Origin: Micromonospora gifhornensis
GTDB lineage: Bacteria; Actinomycetota; Actinomycetes; Mycobacteriales; Micromonosporaceae
Length of the DNA stretch: 49,335 nucleotides
Direction: 5' to 3'
Assembly (NCBI RefSeq): GCF_016863515.1
Contig: NZ_BOPA01000047.1
Coordinates: 1-49,335, forward strand
Below, one piece after another: positions 42,185 to 49,335 of this stretch (position 1 is the first letter of the stretch; every line of letters starts with the position of its first letter). The translations under genes and the position numbers were made by a program. The notes beneath the pieces were generated by a model, which worked only from the letters and a program-made list of their open reading frames with translations, was not told the DNA's origin and did no database searches.

Positions 42185-45100
42185 ATGGTGATACGTGAGT
42201 CGCTGTGGGTAGCTTCGAAGTCCGTCGCCGATTCAGCCCCGGACAGAACGGCACCCATCATGACAGATCTGAGAATCGGTAGCCGCCTCAACGCGACGAC
42301 ATGGGCTGCGGCGCTGACTCGTCTGCGACCCGGCCCGCTGCGAGGCAGACGTCTGCTGATCGACCTCAGTGACCTAGGCTTCGCCGACTTCGTCACCCTC
42401 GGCTACCTGCTGGTCTTCGTCCGGGCCGCCGCGGCCGCAGGCGCCGACTGCAAGGTGCGTCTACCCAGCGCCGACGCGCTGCCCAGCGGCACTCCGGCCG
42501 ATCCGCTCGCGGCGCAGCGCATTGTGAAACGGCACAACTGCCGCCGCTACCTGGAACAGGCGGGCGTCGTCGAGGTGCTGGGCGAGCATTTGGACGAGCA
42601 GGTGGTCGCGGGCGACGGCACGTCGACCGACGCGGACGGCGAGGTGCTCACGGCCCCGCCGACGTCCGAGCGGCCGCACCGCTACCGACGCATTCTGCGG
42701 TACCAGTGGCTGCCAAGCGAGAGCCTGCGTGACATCACGCTCGTCACTCGGCCGACCGCCACGGAACGGTCGCTGCGCGAGCTGGGTCTGCGGCCCGAAA
42801 CAGCCGCTGCGGTGACCCGCGGCATCCTGCTCGAGCTTTTCGAGAACGCGGAACGGCATTCTGGGGCGAAAGAGGTGCTGATTGGCGGAGTGATCGTCGA
42901 TCCCGAGACCTACGGGCAGCGGGCGACGGACTTCGACGAGTCGCTGGAAGGCTTCGCCCAGCACGCCGCAGCGGCGCAAAGCCCGATGATCCGGCTGGTC
43001 GTGGCGGACACCGGCCGGGGCATCGATGGGGGCGTAAGCGTGGTCGACACGCGCACCGGAGCGCAGGGTGCGGCCCGCGGGATGTGGAAGGTCGCACGGG
43101 TGGTCCGCGCCTTCCAGGGCGCCCTGCTGGTGACCAGTCAGGGGCAGGCGAGCGGCCGCGTCTACCGGGGCACGACCCAGAAGATCGCCGCCCGGAGGCC
43201 CGCGATTGTGCCCGGCACTCTTATCGAGTGCAACATCCTCGCCGATCCCGGTGACTCCGCGCTCGCCGGGGCCGGCGAGTTGCGGACGCCGGCGGCGAAG
43301 CCGGACGATGAGCCGGCGGCGACGAACTGCCTGGCGGTCAGGCTCTACTCGTCTCTGGGGCTTAACGAGAAGGGCCGCAATGACATCCGCGGCAAGCTCG
43401 CGAACGATGCACATCTCGTCGTGGCGGTGAATGCGCCGGACGACGGTCACGGCGCCCACGACGTCGAGATCGGCCGCGCCGCGTTCCAGGTGATCGACAT
43501 CGTGGCGGGCTTCCGCGGTCACCGCGCCGCTATCCTGGCGTTTCCTAGCGTCAACCGCCCGCTGATGGCGGTGGCGATGGAATACGTCAACGCCGAATAC
43601 GACGACCGGGTCGCCTCCGGTGAGGATGTTCCCCCGCCCGTCCTCGTGTTGGCGCCGGACAATCGGCATTACTGGGTGGGCGGCACGCTGGCGCAGCGAC
43701 AGGTGCTCATCCGGTTGTCCACAGCAGGCGAGCCGCCGCCACTGACGGAGCTCTCCCCGGACGAGTCGTCCGCCGTGGATGATCTAGCCCGGCACACGGC
43801 GCTGATCGTGATTGATGGCGCCCGGGTCCGGCTGAGGACGTCGCCTCGCAGCGCCGTGCGGGCCATGGCGACCTGGGTCGGCGAGCGGATAGCCGCCGCA
43901 ATCGAGGACCCGCCCGAGAACAGGGGCGAGGGTACGGCGGCCGGCGAGAACGTGCGCCGCGGACGATTTCTGACACCCAGCCTGCGCCGGACCAACCGTT
44001 GGTTCGACCTCGATGGTGTTTTGTCCGAACTGGACCTGCGGGCGTTGGTCGGCATCACCCTCGCTGCACGTGCCGAGGAGTGCCTACCACCGTCCGACGA
44101 GAATGGGCCGCTGGTCGTGCTGCGGCTTCCCCACACACCGACGGAGGTCGCAGCCGCTGTAGCCCGTACCGTGGCCGCGCAAGGCAACTACGACTTCCTG
44201 CGCGACGTCCCCCACACCGATGAGCAGCCGCGGGTGTTACTCGTGGCCGACGTGGTCTCCAGCGGCAATTCGGTAGCCAGCGTCGTGGCTGAAGTGCGCG
44301 ACCTGGGAATAAATCCGGTCGCCGTCACGACCATCGTTGATGCCCGTACACCCGACGAACCGGGCATCGACCTGCCGGTAGCAGCACTCGCCGTGGTGGA
44401 CGTCGGCCTACCCGCGGACGACGACGGCCCGACGCAGCCGATCGATCCGGTCCTGCGCAGCCCCGAGCACGGCGGGCGACCACTCCCGGCGACGGTCATC
44501 GACCAAGACCAGTACGTCGAGACGATGCAGCGCAACGCCGCGGCCAGGCTCGGGCACATCGAACGCCCAGCCGACAGGCATTACACCGCCTACGTCGACC
44601 CAACGCTTCTGTTCCGCGAGCGACGCTGGACCGACACGGTGTTCGGCTGCCTGGTCCCCGAGATTGAACGGCGCCACCGTGAGGCTTTCGGCGAGACGTC
44701 GGCCAGGGTGACCATCCTGTTTCCCGAAGGTACGGCGGACGACCTGAGCGTCACCGCTGACCAGATGAGGCGGGCACTGCCGGCAACCATGCGAGCGGAG
44801 GTTGCCTCGGTGCCCCGGGCGGCACACACCGCGAATTGGCAGCTGCCCGGATCGGCGGCGCTGCCGACAGTAGAGCACGCGCTCATCCTCGACTCGGGTG
44901 CCAGCAGCGGCCGGACGGTGCAGCAACTGGTCGGGCTGGCGGCTGACAAGGGCGCCGTCACGATCACCGTGATCCTGCTAATCAACGGGCTCGGCGACAG
45001 CGACGCGGTGAACCTGCAGCGCATCGCTAGGGTCCGCCGCTCGGACGAGTCCTCGCCCCGAGAACGGGCTGCGCTGAGGATCTACTACGTGGCTCGGACC

Positions 45101-46762
45101 GCCATGAGTAACCTCCGCAGCAGCCACTGCGGCATCTGCGCCCTGCGCCGCCGGTACGCTGAGCTGACGCTCTACGCGCCCGTGCCCGAGCCGCTCGCCA
45201 CCCACCGGGGTTGGTTGTTGAAGCTGCTGGAGGCCCGGACCAAACAGCAGCTGTTCGAGGAGCAGGCGGCCGACCTCTTCGGTGCGGACGTGACCCAGCG
45301 CGAATGCGTGGCCTACCTGAGGTGGCGGCTACGCCTGCGCGACGCCGACGTCAACACCAGGCGCCGCGCCCGGATCGTGGAGCGGCTCCAAGAGGCGGCC
45401 AGCAACGGGGAGTACCGCGACGCGCTGATCCGGCTGCTGGTCGCCGAGCCGCAGTGGCTGTCGTCGGCGCCGCTGTCATTTCCCCGCTGCCGTGCCCTGA
45501 TCGTGGACATGGCAGCGGCGATGCTGGTGGGTGAGGCCGCGCTGCTGATCGGGGCGCGCTTGCGGGTGCAAGCGGTCATCCTGCTCACCCGGGCCGCACC
45601 CGAGCGGTTCGCCGCCGAACTCGTCCGGATCATGCGTACCAACCGTGACGACGGGCTCGTCGTCCCGCAAGTCATGCTGGAGGTTCTGCAGCTGATGTCT
45701 GCGCGACGCACCGGCGCACCGTTTCCCCGGATGCGCGTGGCGCAGCAGCTCACGGACGCCCTGGGCCGCCTCCTAGACGATCTGCGCGACAAGAACGAAG
45801 CGCCGGGCATCCGGTCCAGTTACGTCAACGTGCCACTGGTCCGCTATCTGCTTTCGCACACGCGGCGGCCGCTGCACGCGCCGCCGCCCGGTAAGCAGGA
45901 GGCCTGGTCGCAGATCAGGCACGAGATCGCCTACGTGGCGCACGACTTCTCCACCCCGATGTGGCTGGCGAAGTCAACCGTCGAATTTGTCATCGCCACC
46001 GGTCGGCTGCCGCGCAACCACGAGGCGATCGCAGAGGCCTGGAACCACTGCCAGAACTTCCTGCTCGAGGTAATCCTGCCGAACGCGGCGATGCTGCGGG
46101 ACATCCTGGTCAGTCGCAGCGCGGAGCGCGACCTGTCTCAGGAGGAGATTCCGCTGTGGGAGCGGACCCTCTCCGACGACGGGCCGAAGTTCGTCGACGA
46201 AACGACGGTGCGCGTCGACAACTTTGTCGGGAAAATCAAGTCCGGTCTGGTCCCCAGCAAGGAAGAGGCCGCGAATCTGCTCCCCGACCTGCTGTGGTGG
46301 CTACGGTTCGCGCTCGACGGTGACAAGTCCGTACTGCGCAGATTCGTCGCGCGCGGTCCAGTGGACGCGCTGCCGGCGGCACGGGAGTTCTTCGGGGATC
46401 GGGGCGACGTACTCGTGGACCGGCTGGTGCCCGCCGAACAGCGGGGAGCCTACCGTGTCTTCTGTACCGATCGGCTGCTAGAGCAGGTGCTGCTGGACAT
46501 CCGGCACAACGCCGACACGACCCACCGCGTGGCCGGCGTGCCGCAGACATTCCAGGTAGAACTCGAATACCGACAGGAACGCCTGTTGATCACGGTTCGG
46601 AATACCGGCAGTGCGCCGCATTCCGGCGGCAGTGGAAAAGGCCTGGAGACCTTGCGGCACCGGCTCGAGCGCTTCGGCGGAACGCTGCACGAAGCCAAGT
46701 TCGAGCCGCCGTGGACCTATGCGGTGACCGTCGAGCTGGATCGCTGGAGGATGCCTACATGA
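42185..46762 (+). CDS. Giant multidomain histidine-kinase/phosphoribosyltransferase-like signalling protein
   Basis: About 1525 residues (1500 from ATG 42260, equally plausible since domains start after it and neither start has a good ribosome binding site). Order: STAS-like strand-helix LLIDLSDLGFADFVTLGYLL (near 57); GHKL ATPase with ELFENAERHSG (near 216), VADTGRGI (near 275) and a glycine lid near 300; an unknown alpha/beta region; PRTase-like domain 1 with PRPP-loop-like LLVADVVSSGNSVA (near 686); PRTase-like domain 2 with LILDSGASSGRT (near 901); a helical region with CGIC (near 982); HisKA-like VAHDFSTPMW (His1253); a second HATPase with DIRHNADTTHR (near 1438) and GKGLETLRHRLERFGG (near 1484). 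The last 300 residues look like a histidine kinase. Its stop overlaps the next ATG (ATGA). A TTA codon is at 44237. Function beyond signalling is unknown. Confidence 0.88.
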   Translation: MVIRESLWVASKSVADSAPDRTAPIMTDLRIGSRLNATTWAAALTRLRPGPLRGRRLLIDLSDLGFADFVTLGYLLVFVRAAAAAGADCKVRLPSADALPSGTPADPLAAQRIVKRHNCRRYLEQAGVVEVLGEHLDEQVVAGDGTSTDADGEVLTAPPTSERPHRYRRILRYQWLPSESLRDITLVTRPTATERSLRELGLRPETAAAVTRGILLELFENAERHSGAKEVLIGGVIVDPETYGQRATDFDESLEGFAQHAAAAQSPMIRLVVADTGRGIDGGVSVVDTRTGAQGAARGMWKVARVVRAFQGALLVTSQGQASGRVYRGTTQKIAARRPAIVPGTLIECNILADPGDSALAGAGELRTPAAKPDDEPAATNCLAVRLYSSLGLNEKGRNDIRGKLANDAHLVVAVNAPDDGHGAHDVEIGRAAFQVIDIVAGFRGHRAAILAFPSVNRPLMAVAMEYVNAEYDDRVASGEDVPPPVLVLAPDNRHYWVGGTLAQRQVLIRLSTAGEPPPLTELSPDESSAVDDLARHTALIVIDGARVRLRTSPRSAVRAMATWVGERIAAAIEDPPENRGEGTAAGENVRRGRFLTPSLRRTNRWFDLDGVLSELDLRALVGITLAARAEECLPPSDENGPLVVLRLPHTPTEVAAAVARTVAAQGNYDFLRDVPHTDEQPRVLLVADVVSSGNSVASVVAEVRDLGINPVAVTTIVDARTPDEPGIDLPVAALAVVDVGLPADDDGPTQPIDPVLRSPEHGGRPLPATVIDQDQYVETMQRNAAARLGHIERPADRHYTAYVDPTLLFRERRWTDTVFGCLVPEIERRHREAFGETSARVTILFPEGTADDLSVTADQMRRALPATMRAEVASVPRAAHTANWQLPGSAALPTVEHALILDSGASSGRTVQQLVGLAADKGAVTITVILLINGLGDSDAVNLQRIARVRRSDESSPRERAALRIYYVARTAMSNLRSSHCGICALRRRYAELTLYAPVPEPLATHRGWLLKLLEARTKQQLFEEQAADLFGADVTQRECVAYLRWRLRLRDADVNTRRRARIVERLQEAASNGEYRDALIRLLVAEPQWLSSAPLSFPRCRALIVDMAAAMLVGEAALLIGARLRVQAVILLTRAAPERFAAELVRIMRTNRDDGLVVPQVMLEVLQLMSARRTGAPFPRMRVAQQLTDALGRLLDDLRDKNEAPGIRSSYVNVPLVRYLLSHTRRPLHAPPPGKQEAWSQIRHEIAYVAHDFSTPMWLAKSTVEFVIATGRLPRNHEAIAEAWNHCQNFLLEVILPNAAMLRDILVSRSAERDLSQEEIPLWERTLSDDGPKFVDETTVRVDNFVGKIKSGLVPSKEEAANLLPDLLWWLRFALDGDKSVLRRFVARGPVDALPAAREFFGDRGDVLVDRLVPAEQRGAYRVFCTDRLLEQVLLDIRHNADTTHRVAGVPQTFQVELEYRQERLLITVRNTGSAPHSGGSGKGLETLRHRLERFGGTLHEAKFEPPWTYAVTVELDRWRMPT

Positions 46763-48447
46763 GAACCCGTGCACGCGGGCTTGTCGTCGACAACGAGGCC
46801 GCGGTGATCCTGCAGGTTCAAGACATCCTCGACTACGGCTTCTCCCAGTTGGGCGAATGGGAGGTGGAGTACAAGGAGGCGAGTACCCCTACCGACGCGG
46901 TCAGGTTGGCGCGCGAGGTGGACTTCGACTTCGCAGTCCTCGACTACGACCTCAACGACGAGACCTGCCTCCCGGTCGTGCGAGAGTTACGTAAGCACCG
47001 CAAGGACAACTGCTACATCCTCGTCGTGACCGGGGAATCGAAGAAGAACCCGAATTTCCTGAAACGGTCTGTGGAGGCCGGCGCGGATGACGCCATCATC
47101 CGTGACAACCAGCTGACCATGTATCCAGCGTTCGAGGGCGACCGGAACGGCTGGGATGGCGAGAATCTGGCCCGCAGAATCCGTGAGCGGATGCGCGTGC
47201 AGGATCGAGAGGACGGGTTCCGGATCGTCTTCGCACCGGAGGCGGGAGTGCAATCCATGCTCCACAGCCTCGGCGACCCACCCGGGGAGTATCGCGATGC
47301 CATGAAGCGCGGCGATCTGATCGCACGCACCCTGATCGTCAAGTGCCTCGGGACCGACGACGACGCCGGCACCTCGCTGACCGTCCGGCACCTCGCTCCC
47401 GGCCGCTCCGGCGCTCACGTCTGCAAGGTCGTTCGCGTACAGCAGGGCCAACCCAAAGAGTCGTTCGTCCTCAAGATCGGCCTCGATCGCGCGTCCCTCC
47501 TAGCAGAGAAGGAGGCTAACCGCCGAGCGGGGCGAGCGCTGCGCTCGCAGGTACTTGTCCGGCTCGACCGCGAGCTGCGGTCCCACGAGCAGTCGGGCTA
47601 CAGCGCGATCGCCGCCGAACTGGCAAGAGACGCGGTCACTCTCAAGGACTGGCTACACCACCGGGACACCACCACCGAGCAGGCGACAAAGCTGGCCCGC
47701 GAACTACACCGCGGCCACCTCAGAGAACTGCTGCAGCCGGCCCTACACGAGTCCCGGCCGGTCAGCCAGTGGCTCACCATGTCACCGGTGCTGCGCGGCC
47801 GCGTCCTCGACGCCCTCGACACCTACGCGCAGGTGTGGCACGACGATCGCGGCGCCGGTCAGGCCGACGCGGAGCCGATGGCCGCCGTGCTGCGCGACTT
47901 CGTGGGGACGGGAGCACTGCCCGGCGTCGCACCGAAACGCCTCGGCAAGGAGGTGCTGCACGCCGGCGGTTTCGGCGACCTGCACTCGGGCAACATCCTG
48001 GTGCAGTCCGTCGGCGAGCCCCATCCCCTGCTGATCGACGCCTCCCAGTACGGCGTCCACCACTGGGCAACCGACACGACCCGTCTGCTGGTCGACCTGG
48101 TCCTGCAGGTCCGTCGCCCGGGCATCGAGTCGATGCTGTGGACAGGCGTTGCGGCCGAGGCTGGTTTCGCGATCGGCCTGTGCGACTGCACCGGAAGCCT
48201 CAAACCCGACCCCGGCAGTCCCACCGACGCCTATATCGTCGAGCTGGTCACCGAACGCGTCACGTACCTCTGCCTCGACGACCTGGCACCGCGTCGGGTG
48301 GACTGGCACTGGCAATGGCACGTCGCCCTAGCCCGCGAATTCCTTCGCCAGGGATCACGTCCGGGCCTGCTGCCGACGCGGGCCGTCCTCGCGCTGACTG
48401 CGGCTGCCCGCCACCTGCAGCAGGCGGCTGAGGCCTTGGCCGACTGA
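46759..48447 (+). CDS. Receiver domain fused to a phosphotransferase/kinase-like domain
   Basis: A 562-residue protein coupled by ATGA to the giant kinase. Residues 1-135 are a receiver domain: acidic Asp11 in VVDNEAA, phosphoacceptor Asp62 in FAVLDYDLND, and the Thr of LVVTGESK near 88; the usual Lys appears as Arg in AIIRDN. Residues 190-560 have a kinase-like fold: a Gly-rich loop APGRSGAHVCKV, Lys in SFVLKIG, the catalytic loop GDLHSGNIL (Asp407) and metal-binding LLIDASQYG (Asp427), in the style of aminoglycoside phosphotransferases and the kinase-like domains of predicted conflict systems. There is no DNA-binding domain, so output should be phosphorylation of something. A TTA codon lies at 46987. 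Target unknown. Confidence 0.88.
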   Translation: MRTRARGLVVDNEAAVILQVQDILDYGFSQLGEWEVEYKEASTPTDAVRLAREVDFDFAVLDYDLNDETCLPVVRELRKHRKDNCYILVVTGESKKNPNFLKRSVEAGADDAIIRDNQLTMYPAFEGDRNGWDGENLARRIRERMRVQDREDGFRIVFAPEAGVQSMLHSLGDPPGEYRDAMKRGDLIARTLIVKCLGTDDDAGTSLTVRHLAPGRSGAHVCKVVRVQQGQPKESFVLKIGLDRASLLAEKEANRRAGRALRSQVLVRLDRELRSHEQSGYSAIAAELARDAVTLKDWLHHRDTTTEQATKLARELHRGHLRELLQPALHESRPVSQWLTMSPVLRGRVLDALDTYAQVWHDDRGAGQADAEPMAAVLRDFVGTGALPGVAPKRLGKEVLHAGGFGDLHSGNILVQSVGEPHPLLIDASQYGVHHWATDTTRLLVDLVLQVRRPGIESMLWTGVAAEAGFAIGLCDCTGSLKPDPGSPTDAYIVELVTERVTYLCLDDLAPRRVDWHWQWHVALAREFLRQGSRPGLLPTRAVLALTAAARHLQQAAEALAD

Positions 48448-48559
48448 TGGCGATCGGGCCTGCATCTACGCTCGTCGCCATGCGAAGCCAGCACCACGAT
48501 CTCGGTTCCCCGTAGGCGGGTGTCAGACACGGTAGAACCAGCCAGCATGTGATCGCATC

Positions 48560-48576
48560 GCCCGGACATCCCGGGC
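48560..48576. terminator. Possible hairpin terminator
   Basis: GCCCGG and CCGGGC with a 5-nt loop, about 110 bp after the receiver-kinase stop. The stem is short and there is no T-run. Nothing else was recognised in 48448-48713. Confidence 0.3.
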
Positions 48577-48713
48577 TGAGGTTCCTCCGGGACGTGGACA
48601 CCGGATTACTTGAATGCCACACCCGGTAAACGGGGGTTTCGGGGGACGGTTCAAAGCGCCATCGAAGAAACCACAACCCTGACCGCGTTTCCGCTTGTCA
48701 GGGCTTCCCCTTT

Positions 48714-48749
48714 CCGGGATGGCCGGATTCGAACCGACGACCCCCCTTG
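48714..48749 (-). other. 3'-half of a tRNA-Pro, candidate attachment-site scar
   Basis: Read on the minus strand the segment gives AGGGGGGTCGTCGG, the T-loop GTTCGAATCCGGC, then acceptor strand CATCCCG. The T stem (GTCGG/CCGGC) pairs. This matches, from memory, the end of actinobacterial tRNA-Pro genes that start CGGGATG. No matching 5' half (CGGGATG and D arm) is present in the adjacent sequence, so it is not a complete tRNA. tRNA 3' halves of this sort are left at the distal end of integrative elements that use tRNA genes, and tRNA-Pro is a known target (for example pSAM2). Confidence 0.65.
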
Positions 48750-49306
48750 TTACGGAACGTAGCCATCACAAGCTTGTCACCGCTTGCCACAAATGGGCAT
48801 TGACCTGCAAAGAAAGCGCAGATCACTGGTCTCGCCTTGTCACTGATTGTCAATCACCAGCTGGAGTTTTCGGGGGGTAAATGGGGGGCGCGGTCGCGAC
48901 GCAGCACGGACATCCACACCATGGCAACCCGCGCCAACCCATCCCATGGGAGAACCGACCGGTTGATACATCGCGCAGGTCGACTCGAGCCCGACAGAGC
49001 AGGAATCTCGGCTTGCCTTCTGGACCGAGATCCACCAGCCACCGCCGCGGGTCCAGCGACGGCGACCTTCCTGCGGGGAGCCGCCGGCGACACCGAAGAC
49101 GGACCGACACACCCACACTGGCGATCGAGCATGGGAGTTCATGTCGGAGGCCCGAGTTGAACCCCAACTACATGATCAGAATGGCCGCGACCTGCAGTTG
49201 TGTTGACTGTTGAATTGACGTGCCTGCTGAGTGCCGATGTCGTGCCGGCTCGGGCTCTTCTCTCAACGTCGACTCCGATCAGGTGGCAGAACAGGGGGTT
49301 CTTACT
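48750..49306. other. 557-bp region without a recognised gene
   Basis: Several short overlapping frames exist on both strands, but none has a convincing start, family motif or codon bias. TTGACTGTTGAATTGAC near 49203-49219 contains two TTGAC elements that might be promoter parts. If 48714-48749 is an attachment site, this would be the edge of an integrated element. Confidence 0.4.
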
Positions 49307-49335
49307 GTGGCACGGGACGCCGTCAACTCGGCACG
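49307..49335 (+). CDS. Possible start of a gene running off the right edge
   Basis: GTG 49307 follows AGGGGG by 8 bp and opens a frame reading VARDAVNSA to the end of the window. Too little is present to identify it. Confidence 0.3.

Noticed and set aside
48714..48790. Complete tRNA gene
   Set aside because: Only the T arm and acceptor 3' strand are present; no CGGGATG 5' strand or D arm could be found in the expected place.
48695..48880. Plus-strand 61-residue frame over the tRNA-Pro fragment
   Set aside because: It runs across the tRNA-like segment and has no domain; such frames are common artefacts at tRNA ends.
1..49335. CRISPR arrays
   Set aside because: No regularly spaced direct repeats with unique spacers were seen anywhere in the window.

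Overview
This is GC-rich actinomycete DNA, most like Micromonospora or a relative: strong G/C third-position bias, GTG/TTG starts, SARP/AfsR regulators, a KSQ-loaded modular polyketide synthase and rare TTA codons. Family and genus statements rest on motif recognition by eye, since no database search was possible.

Positions 1-27328 are a polyketide biosynthetic gene cluster. On the minus strand a type I PKS (running off the left edge) holds a decarboxylating KSQ loading module, one KS-AT-DH-KR-ACP extension module and the start of the next KS. Divergent from it are a SnoaL-like protein and a class III aminotransferase. A seven-gene minus-strand run (18921 down to 10751) encodes a second, paralogous aminotransferase, a P450, an acyl-CoA-dehydrogenase-fold flavin monooxygenase, a Tat-signal flavin amine oxidase, a GMC oxidoreductase, a second SnoaL-like protein and a flavin reductase. 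Next come an AfsR-type regulator, an imine-reductase-family enzyme, an MFS exporter and a second SARP regulator. Two aminotransferases plus an imine reductase beside a polyene-type PKS suggest a polyketide alkaloid: chain release, transamination, cyclisation to an imine, reduction, then oxidative tailoring. This assembly is inference.

Positions 27595-33371 are a complete Tn3-family transposon with 44-bp terminal inverted repeats. It carries a DDE transposase, two passenger genes (one a secreted protein) and a tyrosine recombinase whose upstream region has the three-copy repeat arrangement of a TnpI-type resolution site. Both flanks carry remnants of aminoglycoside-phosphotransferase-like genes.

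Positions 33376-42099 hold ordinary chromosomal or accessory genes: a 5'-truncated phosphotransferase, a P-loop kinase, NADP-type glutamate dehydrogenase, a DUF1963-like protein, small hypothetical genes, a CorA-like membrane protein coupled to a family 2 glycosyltransferase, and a four-helix membrane protein.

Positions 42185-48447 are the most unusual part: two overlapping genes for a ~1500-residue protein (STAS-like, HATPase, two phosphoribosyltransferase-like domains, HisKA-like/HATPase) and a response-regulator receiver fused to a phosphotransferase/kinase-like domain. Both carry a TTA codon. This looks like a poorly described phosphorelay or conflict-type signalling system. Just downstream is a 3'-half tRNA-Pro sequence on the minus strand, resembling an attachment-site scar of an integrative element extending to the right.
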